Shown: positions 1 to 10,573 of the stretch, piece after piece
Layout of the letters: every line of letters begins with the position of its first letter
How positions within the stretch are numbered: the stretch's first letter is position 1
Translations under genes and position numbers: made by a program
From: Myxocyprinus asiaticus
Taxonomy: Eukaryota; Chordata; Actinopteri; Cypriniformes; Catostomidae
DNA length: 64,000 nucleotides
Assembly (NCBI RefSeq): GCF_019703515.2
Contig: NC_059374.1
Span: forward strand, 14,730,245 to 14,794,244
Reading direction: 5' to 3'
The notes under the pieces: model-generated
Told to the model about the DNA's origin: nothing
The model's database searches: none
Seen by the model: only the letters and a program-made list of their open reading frames with translations

Positions 1-262
1 GATCGCCGAGCCGGAACCCTGTGAGCTCGCTCGATTTCCAGCTTATGGCCCGTTATGTCGAGCAGACTTGGAAGGAGCCCGTCCAGGAATTTCACCATAT
101 CCCGACATTCTTTGGCCTCAGGAATTCCAACAATCCGGACGTTATTCCGGCGACTACGATTTTCCATATCCTCCAACTTTTCTCAGACGCGCTCCAAATC
201 CACCTTGGTCGCTAGCGGATTAGCAGCTAATTCCCTCTCCGATGACTCCAGATAATCGATCC
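1..262 (-). pseudogene. L1-type LINE ORF1 fragment
   Basis: Read on the minus strand this translates to a piece of the ORF1 nucleic-acid-binding protein of an L1/Tx1-type non-LTR retrotransposon. It contains LEDMENRSRRNNVRIVGIP followed by a segment ending KLEIERAHRVPARR. That pattern (coiled-coil end, then the RRM-like start with RRNNVRIVGI and ERAHR) is characteristic of fish L1 ORF1. A stop codon (TGA, plus-strand 183-185) replaces an expected Trp just before LEDMENRSRR, so the copy is dead. It is cut by the window's left edge, so the rest of the element cannot be seen. It lies in the intron upstream of the arhgap35 exons. Confidence 0.8.
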
Positions 263-3200
263 ATATTTCGGTAGATTCGATAGATCGATAGATTTTTTTT
301 ATCTGTAATATCATGTTTTTATGTGTATACATTATATGTGAATATTCCCAATACTATGACAGTGCAATCTCTGTATGGGATATGTGATAGGTATTTTATT
401 TTTGTGCCGCCTGCCTGCTACAACTGCAGCCGCCTCGCTCTCGCGGGAGTATTTTTGACATACGTGGTCATGATATCACAGCAAGTCAGACAGATTTCTA
501 ACCGGCATGCACCTGTCGGTGATCGGTTCTGCTCAGAACTCGCTCATCTCAAACGAGCCTAATGAAATGCATGCTGTTTTTTCTTCAGTCATTGAATTGG
601 ATCATAAGCTGAGAACATGAAACATAAGTAGCCTATTGTTGCTCATGTCACATTTTAAAAATGCACTCTCTTAACATTTTAAAATGTTTTTCACTGTAAT
701 ATTCTAATTGCAAAATAGACCGCAGAAGATGAAAGTTGAGTTTTTAAGCTTTAATTTGATACTAAGTATGTTAACATTGACATTTATTTAAAACAAAGCA
801 TTTGTTTTTTAGCCACAATCAAATGGCCCACTTGTTTGCCAGTGACAGTTAACAGGTTAAAAGGGGCGTGTAAGATGGCCTCTGTAGCACGTGCAATGGG
901 GCTCTGTGTGCATTGTATGATTTTGATGAAAATTCAACTGTATGTTTGGTAATGGTGGCTGATCTCATTTATGTAGCAATTATGGGTCACTGTCATAGCG
1001 CCACCCAGGGATTACACTCATCAATGAAGAGCGAATGCATTTACTCTGACTTTTTCCCACTCTGACTCTGGTATTTTCTCTAATTCTGAGTGTTGAAGAA
1101 TACCAGCATTCCCTCTGGGATGCATCTGTCCATCTGCATTCCATATGAAGTCAACACTGTGCAACCTACTGTATAATGATACCCTGTTAGTCAAATGTCT
1201 GCATGTTCTTGCAAGCATATCTGAGATTATGACATTTTATGCATTCCTTATTTATCGCTCTGGTGATTTGACGGAATCGTCCTTACTGGATTATAACTAG
1301 ACACTACGAGAAAACAGCTTATGTACTTTTAGGTTCAATTGATGTTGGAACGATCGTATTTTCATAAAATAATTACAATCGGCACACAAAAATGTGACTA
1401 CAGTGTTGGAATTACCAGTGTGAAATTATTTTCCTTTGAAAACTTTCAGAGTTGCAGGGCATGTCAGTTACAGAATCATATTGGAAGGTAATTGTTATTG
1501 ATTAGAATAGGCTTAATTGTGAATGTTGACTGTGCAGTTTATTACGAAATGTAAAGTAGAGAAGTCCCAGACAGATTTAAAGGTAGTATTTAAAGTATAG
1601 ATTAAATTACTGTTTACAAACAAGAACTCGGATAGCGACACTTCGAGGTTCATGGGAAAAGAGTTGTCATAAAACTAATAGTTATGACTCTAAATTAGAT
1701 CGGATGAGCCGTGGTCAAAGTTGTTGAAACCACACATTATAATTTAAGGTGCCAAGTTGCTATGAATGCAAACTTTTACAGTAAAATAAACCATTTCACT
1801 TGGCTGAAGAATTATTTAAATTGATTCTTCTTTGCGTTGTCTAAGAACACCCCTTACCCTTGCTAAAATCACTCAGTATGTTAACATGCACTTTGTAAGT
1901 TCACTTTCAGTTGGACTAAGACAATGAGGTTACTTTCACACCTCAGCTGAATGTGGCCCAAATCTGTTTTTTTGTTTTTGTTTTTTTTTGTTTTTTCACT
2001 CACGTGACAGATTGGATGACAGTGGGAACAGCCACAAGCTCACTGAATATGACATTTTCAAATAAATTGGATACGCATCAGATTTTTTCCAATGTGCCTT
2101 GCGTGTGAACAGCCAGTTTGGATTTCATATGATTATTTTATTTTTTTTTAACTCAACATTCGTAATTTGCACGCTTGATTTACCCCTTAAAACATTTAAT
2201 TGTGTCATTTTTAAGGAAAGAAAATACAATTATGGACTTCAAGAGTTGGGTTTACAATTTGTTTGGATTACACGTAAATAGTGAAATATGTGCATGAAAA
2301 GTAAAGGAGAAAATCTGAAATGATTATAATTAACTTTTTACCTTACATATACAGTATGCTATGCCGTGTTTCCTGGCGCTTTTCGATTTTATGGTGTTGA
2401 TAGCTTTGATAATTAAATTCCACCATACAAAGACTGAAAATGACTTGAATTTTCATTTATAATTTTAATTCTAATTTAGTTACCTAACCCTAACTCTACA
2501 TATTAAAATGTTAAGTCAGATTTTTTTAGAAGTTGGACTAACAGACCTAGATAATGCGAGTGTAGCTCAGCTTTGTCCACCATGTTAATCGGACCATAAC
2601 TGGCCTCGTCGCTTTGTGCAAAAACCTGCTGTAGCTCGATTATTACTGTGCATGTAAATGTATTGACTGTAATGTGTGGCCTCACATGGCTTATTGCTTT
2701 AATTTAGAGTATTATGTCCAAATTGAGCTTAAAATTACCAAAAGGCCTATGTGGGGTTGAGCTTATGTAGATTTTCTTTAGGAACAATGGATCAGGAAAA
2801 ACCCAGGTTTTAATTCCCACTGTTCCCACTGACCACAATTGTAAGTTTTTAAATTTTAAGATTTTAAGTCACCTTAAACTCCCATTGCGAACGGATGTTT
2901 TTAATTTCCTAAGTGCAACTTCTGTGACAAATATTTGGGCAAATATGATCAAGCGATTATTTTTTTTTTTATTTATTATTTATTTATTTATTTATTTATT
3001 TTGAATAAGACATCACTGCTGATGCCGAAATGTATGTCACACGCATTGTGCGCTAAACTTCTCTTCAAATGAAAACTGAAGCATACATTTGGTGTAGGCC
3101 CCACCCTTTGGACCAGTGTGAACCACTAGAGGCCAGTGCTGAGGCAATGACCTATTATTAATTGTTTTCTGATTTCTGTTCCTGATCTATGTCCCTCATT

Positions 3201-3267
3201 TTCTGGATCCTTTACATTTTTCATGTCCATGTCTTTTTGCCCTCCCTTCTCCTGACCCTTTCATGTT

Positions 3268-3271
<4 letters not shown>

Positions 3272-3326
<55 letters not shown>
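3272..3326. repeat. (TG)n microsatellite
   Basis: An uninterrupted TG dinucleotide run of about 55 bases. A (CA)n run follows 220 bp downstream at 3546-3580, so the two could pair as an inverted repeat in single-stranded DNA or RNA. Confidence 0.95.
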
Positions 3327-3327
<1 letters not shown>

Positions 3328-3544
3328 ATGCCAAGCCCCTTACAGTAATTTTCTGCCTGATAACTCGCTCATTGAGATCGATATCTGAGCAGAAATGGTG
3401 AACAGTCTCTCGGGCTCAGCTATTATTATTATTTTTTTTATTTTTTTTATTTTTTATTTTTTTTTTGTGCTCTCTGAGTGGAACTGGCTTCTACAACAGC
3501 CTACAGCGTGATTCGCTGATAGCACCCTCAACTAGAGAATACAG

Positions 3545-3545
<1 letters not shown>

Positions 3546-3580
<35 letters not shown>
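3546..3580. repeat. (CA)n microsatellite
   Basis: An AC/CA dinucleotide run of about 35 bases, complementary to the TG run at 3272-3326. Confidence 0.95.
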
Positions 3581-5221
3581 TACCTTACCCTTCAAAACAA
3601 TGCATCCTTATCAGAATTACACAAAATGGCTTTTACAAAGGCTTTTGTAGAGAAATGTCAGTTTGACATGTCAAGCAAGTCCTATAGTAACAATCAAGAT
3701 GTGCTTAGTCATGGCGACTGAATTTTTTTTAGTCTTGTGAACACAGCAATACTGTCTATCTCTCACTGCCTTTTGAAGTTAAAATATCCTCTAGGATGGC
3801 TAACTAGTGGTAACTAATAGTACTTTAAAAGGGATTCATTTCACAAATTCATCTTTCCTAATTCGTTAAAGCACATCTTTTGTGACAAAATCACCAGCTT
3901 CAACAATAAGACTTCAAATTGTATGCTAATAGCAATGTTCACATTATTAAGCATAATCCATAGGTTTACATTTTTTGGGGTACTTATGATAGTTTTGTGC
4001 AATTAAATGTTATACTTATTTAGTCTTTTGATTTGTTGAATATCCACCAGTTTCCATATTGAAGAGCTGCACTGAGTGTCTATGAGTCCAAAGCACATGT
4101 GAACGATTATATCGTGATCGTTTCATTGTTGCACGTTATTCCAAATAAAATAAAAAATTCATTGTAATCGTTCATCAATATGTACAATTTAATAATCAGA
4201 AACAACTTTACTTTTCTGTTGATGTTACTTTGACCACCCATTCAATTTGGTTTGGAACCCCCAATTTTCACAAGCCAATCAAGTTATTTAAAACAAATTT
4301 ATTGTTTAATGCCACCCTCATTGATTGCAACACCCCCCCCCCCCCCCCAAAAAAACAAAACAAAACCTTTGTCTTATTTTCCTGGAAAAAATTTCTAAAC
4401 ATCCTTACTTGAAGCAGAATACAAGATTTGTGTTTTCAGAGAAATCTAACCAAATTTAGTGTGGTTTCTGCTTGTTTTACCACATTGGCAAATATATTTT
4501 CCCTTCTATCAGGGCTAGACATTAACTCCTGCTCACCCACCAAGTGCTGGTAGAAGTTGGCAGTGGCAGGTAATTCCGTCACACTTACTAGCCACTTTGG
4601 CGGGTGATGTTTACAGGGTTTTTCCTGCATTGAATATTCTGTGAATGTCGGGCCGCCAAAGCAAGTTAAATTATATTCAACTTGCATTCAGTGCTTTATA
4701 AGTACTAGATATTCTTATCTGAAACGTAGGCGTGTCTTTTACGCAGCACGCTTTTAGCCAGGTTTTCGCTTGTGTGGCCTGAGCCATTGCAGACCCAATC
4801 ACTCAAGAGAACTGCTCTGTGCTATCGTATCTCTGAAGCGCGCTGGTCAACCGGGCTTCCCTCATTATCCAGGCTTTATCATTATGCACGCTCCATAGAT
4901 AGGATAGCGCAGACCTGATCACATGCTAGATCACAACCAGGCTTCCCTCGATATTGCGGCGCAGATCACAACTTATGCAGCCGAAATTTTACACTGATTG
5001 TTCTATATTACAGCGCTTTGAAGGAAGCCAAACATATCAAACGACTAGACAGCCTTGACATTATAAACAGCACTGACGAGGAAAAGGGGTGAACAACACT
5101 GTGGCATGTACCAACATAAATTACAAGATTTTTCAATCTACACATCATTACCCTTACTAAAATGTATCCCATTTTTTATTGTAGTAAAACTAACTGGTAT
5201 TATGACAGAAATGTTAAAGAT

Positions 5222-5487
5222 GGGGGGGGGGCCTGGGTAGCTCAGCGAGCAATGATGCTGACCACCACCGCTGGAGTTGCGAGTTCAAAGAGCCTCCACA
5301 CACGCTAGCAAGCCACGCGATAAGATGCGCGGGCTGTCTGTCTCGGAAGTGGAGGCAACTGAGATTTGTCCTCCGCCACCCGGATTGAGGTAAGCAACTG
5401 CGCCACCATGAGGACCTAGTGAGCATTGGAAATTGGGCATGCCAAATTGGGGAGAAAAGGGGATAAATTCCAAAAACTAAAAAAACA
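5222..5487 (+). mobile_element. tRNA-derived SINE, internally shortened copy
   Basis: The copy starts with a G-run then GGCCTGGGTAGCTCAGCGAG, a tRNA-like box A region, followed by GCGAGTTCAAAG at the box B position. It ends in GGGGAGAAAAGGGG and A-rich sequence. The head and tail match the longer minus-strand copy at 9784-10205, but the middle is shorter, so this is an internally deleted copy. The name of the SINE family was not established; similar SINEs are common in cyprinids. The intact tRNA fold is absent, so this is not a tRNA gene. Confidence 0.75.
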
Positions 5488-5563
5488 ATTGACTATCTAC
5501 AATGACCTAACAGTAATGAGGAGCCATTAATGGTCTTATCTGTGGTTATGGCCTTAATATACA

Positions 5564-6389
5564 CTGTAAAAATATTTCGTAATTTTAAAAATGCTACAGT
5601 AAAAAAAAAAGTTAATTGGTTAATGGGTAGTTAGCTTAAAATATATGGTACATTTTTTTTTTTACAATATATTTAAAAAGACAATACATGTAGTTTTACA
5701 GTAAAATATGGTACAAATATATATATATATTTTTTTTAAAGTAAAAAGTTTGATTTTCTGTATAATTAACAGTAAAAATGTATATTATGTTTAACAAGAG
5801 AGTACATGTACTTTTTACAGTAAATTACAGTAAAAAACGATAATCGGGCATTCCCTGAATTCCCTGCATCACCCAGTTCATTTCATTGTATTTTATGGGA
5901 ATAGTTATGTTTCTTCGTATTTTTAATATCAGTTATGTACATTAGGGTGTTCTGTTTTATATTTAATGTAGTCTAGTTAATGTTTACTGCATCTATATTT
6001 CACATGTGTTACCCTGATGGTGTTTAGTGTTTGTGTGAGTGACACTGAGCACTGTCTCTACATGTTTATTAGTCATTGCTCCAGGAATGGCCTCTCTTGG
6101 TGAACTTCATGTCATCATATGCTCTTTTGTAATTACTACTGTGATTAACAATACATTATAAAGTGAAAAGCAGATTTTTACAGTTTCAGAAGGTTAATAT
6201 ATCAAGTTTGTTATTTAATAATATAAACGACGGTAATGCACTGTAAAATATACAGGCATCAAAATTACATCCCATAATGCCTTAAAAGTGGTTACTGTAT
6301 TTTTTTTTTTTATGATGAATTTCTGGCAGCAACAGCTGCCAGTTTTTTACCGTAAATTTAACAGGATTTTTTTTTTTTTTTACAGTGTA
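5564..6389. mobile_element. CACTGTAAAA-ended MITE-like element
   Basis: The left end CACTGTAAAAATATTT is matched by a right end TTTTTTACAGTG at about 6389, which is its inverse. The interior is very AT-rich and repeats the word ACAGTAAA/TTTACTGT many times. No coding frame is seen. It lies inside the hAT-like element 4510-6765. Confidence 0.5.
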
Positions 6390-6765
6390 CAAATGCCACT
6401 GTTAAAGGGCAAGTCCTGTACAATTTTGAATGAAGGGGTTTAAAGTATGGATTTCCATGAATTATGGACAAATTATTGACAAAGTTTTCCCTTCTGTTAT
6501 CCTACTCTTGTTCTGACAGGTCATGCTTGCTTTCAGATATTCCGAGATGATGTTATTCATTAGGCCCGTGTCCTGCTAAACTCATAATTCTCATTCAAAT
6601 AAAATGTCCAAACAAATGCATGCAGTTCAAGTCTGTAGTTACCTTTATCACTTTTTGTGGGGCTGGGGATTTTGTTAAGTGAAAATGATGAGTTTGATGA
6701 GTTAATTACTTTGGAAAATCACTAACCACAGTGGTGGGTGAGCAAAAAGTTAATGTCAATCCCTG

Positions 6766-7929
6766 CGTGCTATAAGCATAAATTACTAAATTTTGTTACA
6801 TTTCTCTGAAAACAAGAAAAAATATCTAATGTAATATTTTTTTTTTTTTTTATTTATTTATTTTTTTTATACAGGAATTGTAAGGTTAAATGAACTCATG
6901 AGTTGGTCACTTTTTCTCAATTTTATTCTTTGGTTTGATAGAGGAGAAATGAAATGACGGTCATGGGCTGTGACACATGACTTGCATAACCTCAGAATAA
7001 CAGTTTTACCTGTCTTCTATAGGGATCCATATCCTTCCCTTCCTTTATGCCCTCTGTGCCAAAAATACTCACGTTCCCCTATTGTTCCTCTTACTTCCTG
7101 TTCATTCATTTGCATCCCAACATTTAACTTCTGTTCCCTCTTTTTCTCTCCCTTTCTTTTCTGTCAGTTCCTCCCTTCTGTAGCAATGGGATAGTATGAT
7201 AAATGAGTGTTGGGTGTTAAAGGGCCATAGCAGCTATTGTCTCCACATGGTTTTCTCTATTGCTCATTGCGGAATTCACCTGAGGCATGACGAGACCTGG
7301 TCTAGAATTAGAGTCCAGCGCTGATCTACCAGCATGGGAACAGAAAACACAGTGGCAGGCTGCCGTTCAGCACTAACCATGGATGTTTCAGAGCAGAATG
7401 TATGCTGTAAACTGTCATTTAGAAGACCCTATAATGGTATTAACCAAGAAGTTCTAAAAAAAACCTGCAGAGAGCTATCAGTTAGCTTTCCCATTAAGCT
7501 CAATGGGAGTTGCTCAGCTGGCCATTGCAGCCCTGGAAGTATCTGACCTTGATGCTGCCATCTGTGGTCATTGGTACTCAGTTACAGAAACATATTGTTT
7601 TTGAGCCAGTCACCTGAGCTGTAAATGCCATATGACCAGGCCCAGATGGAATGTGCACGTGGAAAATCGCAGAATTTTGACAGCTGTCAGTCACAAAAGT
7701 TCTACACATTCCCCACCCCTTACATGTTTGTTTATCAAATATTTTGGCTAATTTGATGATGCTTTCAGCTACCAGTAATAAAAAAGGTATAATACTCTCA
7801 GGTCCATTTAATAAATTTGGCTATGTTTAAAACACTTCCACAGAATTCCACAGAAAATGTAAAAAAAAAAAAAAAAAAAAAAAGTCTGCAGGTTTCTGTC
7901 TGTGACTTAATGTGACTGATCACATTAGT
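6766..7929. other. intronic stretch, no gene recognised
   Basis: I see no supported gene here. A poly-A run of 23-24 bases lies at about 7860-7883. Open frames around 6970-7194 and 7334-7546 have no recognisable domain and no splice context. Confidence 0.5.
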
Positions 7930-8052
7930 CATCAGCATCATTGCTCGCTGAGCTACCCAGGCCCCCCATCTTTAACATTTCTGACATAATACCAGTTAGT
8001 TTTACTACAATAAAAAAATGGGATACATTTTAGTAAGGGTAATGATGTGTAG
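7930..8052 (-). repeat. inverted copy of SINE head plus 84-bp flank
   Basis: The reverse complement is nearly identical to 5139-5261. Both carry CTACACATCATTACCCTTAC, a shared non-SINE segment, GTTAAAGATGGGG, and then the first roughly 40 bases of the SINE (GGCCTGGGTAGCTCAGCGAG onward). Similarity stops abruptly on both sides. Differences seen are the length of the G-run, one extra T and one A/T change. Confidence 0.85.
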
Positions 8053-8109
8053 ACCTCCTGGTGTAAACCCTTATGCAACAGTTCCAGTCCGCTACTCCTA
8101 TTGGTCAAG

Positions 8110-8465
8110 CTGTGTTCAAAGAGTGCTGATATTTAATATACCAGCACTGGAATGCTTTACTGTTTGAATCACTCCGCTTGCCTGTGTTTGCAGCGTTCAA
8201 GACAACTTTCAGTCTTTGCAATGCTCCGCAACATGCAACAGTTGATCCTGCTTTGAATTTAGTTTGAACTATTTCAATGTCGGAAAATAGACAAAATAAC
8301 TTGCCATGTTGTGTCTGAAATGCAAATTAGTCAATATGAACTTCTTGTTCATAAAGGAATATCACATGATAGAGTAATTTTACTGAATATCGCCATGCCT
8401 GTGATTACCTGCGCCTTTGTGCCCTCAACAGCACTCTTGCTCATGTTATATTGCTTAATTAAGAA
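8110..8465 (+). repeat. dispersed repeat containing GTGCTGATATTTA hairpin
   Basis: The segment carries GTGCTGATATTTAATATACCAGCAC, a near-palindrome, then CACTCCGCTTGCC and later GTGATTACCTGCG, CAGCACTCTTGC and TATATTGCTTA. The same ordered words recur at 48018-48205, so this is an interspersed repeat. No coding content is seen. Confidence 0.55.
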
Positions 8466-9110
8466 AGGTATGGTGGATAAAGTTCTACTTGTAGGTCAAT
8501 TTTGGATAAGACAGACAGGAAAGGAGGGATCGTGAGAGCCATTTGAGGAGGAGAAGTGCAGAATTAGCTGGAACTGGCCCCTTGGGGATATGCTGAAGAT
8601 GACCACAGGAAGAGGCAGGGGTTTCTTTAGACATGTTGCAGGGGTAGCTGTGCATTAGAAGGGCTTTAAGCAAAAATATCATGATGAGCTTCAGTTAGAG
8701 ATGCCCATGAGGCCCAAAGTGCTTTCTCTTTTCATGACGACATATCATGACGTTGTCTTGACGTTGCTAATGGACTGGAGGTTAAGTTTGAAGGCCAAAA
8801 GGCTAAAAGTGATGGAATTATATGATGAACTGATGGACAATGAGAAAAGAGAGCTTAAGATGGAAGGACTTCCTTGTATTGTCTTTGACTGTCCTTGACA
8901 GTCTCTCTTTCTCCCTCATATGCCTGTAGTTTCTTTCTCAAAAGTAGTTTTCAAATTTATATTAGAATTGGTCTCAGCTTTAAATTGATGGTTCTGAGGA
9001 CTTTTCTGATTTTCATGAGTGAAAAAGCTTATTTTATATCAGTGCTCTCAGTCTGTTGAAGTGTTTGATTCATTTGAGCTTAGTGCTGGTACATTTTGCT
9101 CAGCAAGGTT

Positions 9111-9525
9111 CTCTTTAAACTGTTGCTCCACCATGACAGTAGTTAACCTGAAAGAGAAGTTGTTGAAGAACATTTATGCAGTTCTGATAATGCAACATTA
9201 ATTGTGGGATGACACATTTTGGAACACAATTAAGCATGAAATCAAGCTTGTGGAGTCAGAAGACTTAAATAGAGCAGTGGTTCCCAACCCGGTTCCTGGA
9301 GGCCCCTCAACACTACGCATTTTGGTTATCTCCCTAATCAAACACACCTGATTCAACTCATTAGCTTGTTAGTAGAGACTCCATAACCTGAATTGAATGT
9401 GTCAGATAAGGAAGATATACAAAATGTGCAGTGTTGGGGGCCTCCAGGAACAGGGATGGGAACCACTGAAATAGAGTATTTGTTTAGGCTTAATTTTAAT
9501 CAGACCAGTTTGCAAAACAATGAAG
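9111..9525 (+). repeat. first copy of diverged direct duplication
   Basis: The order ACTGTTGCTCCACC, GACAGTAGTT, GCATGAAAT, GAGCTTG/CAAGCTTG, CTTAAATAGAG and CAGTTTGCAAAACAAT is repeated at 10251-10512 with scattered substitutions and indels. This copy contains the hAT MITE 9275-9468; the other copy lacks it. Confidence 0.7.
9275..9468. mobile_element. hAT MITE, 194 bp, perfect 8-bp target duplication
   Basis: The element begins CAGTGGTTCCCAACCC and ends GGGATGGGAACCACTG, its inverse. It is flanked by AAATAGAG on the left (9267-9274) and the identical AAATAGAG on the right (9469-9476). TIRs beginning CAG and an 8-bp duplication are hAT hallmarks. There is no coding capacity, so it must have been moved by a transposase supplied in trans. 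Confidence 0.92.
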
Positions 9526-9552
9526 AACAATTTTGCAGATATACTGGTTCTT

Positions 9553-10246
9553 GGCCCCATTTACACCTGGTATTAAGATGCATTTTGGGTAATCTGTTTA
9601 AAACTATAACTGACGATGGTGGGTGGGATGGTTTAAAACTTTTATAACATTGTCCACTTTCGGAGGTGGTCGAAAATGCGTGTGGCCACTTTGGAAATTC
9701 GAACACAAGTGGTCAAAAGAGACGCATATTACGAAACAGGATGTGTCTCGCTCGTCCACTTGTGATTGGATCACCCAAAACGCTTTTTTTTTTTTTTTTT
9801 TTTTTCCCTCCCCAATTTGGAATGCCCAGTTCCCAATGTGCTCTTAAGTCCTTGTGGTGGCGTAGTGACTCGCCTCAATCCAGGTGGCGGAGGATGAATC
9901 TCAGTTGCCTCCGCATCGGAGACCGTCAATCCGCGCATCTAATCACGTGGCTTGAGCGCTTTACCGCAGAGACATAGCGCGTGTGAAGGCTTCACTCTAC
10001 TCTCTGCGGCATCCATGCACCATGCGCCCCACCGAGGGCGAGAACCACATTATAGCGACCATGAGGTTGCCCCATTTGACTTTACCCTCCCTAGCAACCG
10101 GGCAAATTTGGTTGCTTAGGAGACCTGGCTGAAGTCACTCAGCATACCCTGGATTCAAACTCGCTTCTCAAGTCAGTGTCTTTACTCGCTGAGCTACCCA
10201 GGCCCCCCAAAACGCAGTCTTTAATGGCGGGTGTTAACAGGGCCCA
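9553..10246. mobile_element. TIR DNA element interrupted by a SINE
   Basis: The left end GGCCCCATTTACACCTGG is matched by a right end GGTGTTAACAGGGCCC read inverted. Internal sequence (GAACACAAGTGGTC, GATGTGTCTC, CCACTTGTGATTGGATCAC) recurs in a fragment at 32520-32630, which supports a dispersed family. The SINE at 9784-10205 splits it. There is no transposase frame. Confidence 0.6.
9784..10205 (-). mobile_element. full-length tRNA-derived SINE with 10-bp target duplication
   Basis: On the minus strand it starts GGCCTGGGTAGCTCAGCGAG and ends in CAAATTGGGGAGGG followed by poly-A (plus-strand poly-T, 9784-9805). It is bounded by CCCAAAACGC at 9774-9783 and again at 10206-10215, a perfect target-site duplication made by LINE-assisted insertion. 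A box B-like GAGTTTGAATCC lies near plus-strand 10150-10163. The length of about 420 bp is long for a tRNA SINE and includes a large central body of non-tRNA sequence. Confidence 0.9.
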
Positions 10247-10250
10247 AGAT

Positions 10251-10512
10251 TCTTTTCAAACTGTTGCTCCACCCTGACAGTAGTTGACCTAAAGAGAAAA
10301 CTTAGCATTGAAGACACTTTATACTAATGCCTACTATGGTGCCCCATGTGGCAATGGTGAGAATGCAACACGTAATTGTAAATTTTTAATTGTGGTCTGA
10401 CTAATTTTGGAATGCATTGACGCATGAAATTGAGCTTGTATCGATAGAAGATCTAAATAAGAGTGTGTTTCGGGCCTGATTTTGGTTTAGACTGGTTTGC
10501 AAACCAATCGGA
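10251..10512 (+). repeat. second copy of diverged direct duplication
   Basis: This is homologous to 9111-9525, in the same orientation. It has CTAAATAAGAG (10453-10462 region) where the first copy has AAATAGAG, hAT MITE, AAATAGAG. It therefore preserves the empty site. It also has a roughly 40-bp stretch that the first copy lacks. Confidence 0.7.
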
Positions 10513-10573
10513 CATCACTACTTTCATGCTCATAAATCAGAGTACATATAGACAAGGACAAAAACCCTACTAA

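Larger units (their letters stand above)
263..4509. other. intronic stretch, no gene recognised
   Basis: This AT-rich sequence lies within the large arhgap35 intron. I found no exon-like reading frame with splice sites and no recognisable transposase. It contains a TTTA tract near 2970-3002, poly-T blocks, a TG and a CA microsatellite (listed separately), and a C-run at about 4331-4349 followed by A-rich sequence. The short frames here are not convincing. Confidence 0.5.
4510..6765. mobile_element. hAT-like TIR element, non-autonomous, with nested insertions
   Basis: The left end CAGGGCTAGACATTAAC at 4510 is matched, inverted, by the right end (reverse complement CAGGGATTGACATTAAC) finishing at 6765. 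The similarity continues into CTCACCCACCA on both arms. The flanking octamers CCTTCTAT (4502) and CGTGCTAT (6766) agree at six of eight positions, fitting an old 8-bp target duplication of hAT type. No transposase frame is visible. A SINE (5222-5487) and a CACTGTAAAA-ended element (5564-6389) sit inside it and are therefore younger. Confidence 0.65.

Noticed and set aside
3189..3401. ORF with poly Cys-Val
   Set aside because: It is created by the (TG)n microsatellite.
5222..5295. Apparent tRNA gene (GGCCTGGGTAGCTCAGCGAG)
   Set aside because: The head is tRNA-like but the cloverleaf does not close, and the sequence continues as a SINE found again in full at 9784-10205.
8311..8898. Open frames with a hydrophobic segment
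   Set aside because: They overlap a dispersed repeat (8110-8465) and contain stops; no splice sites or domain support a gene.
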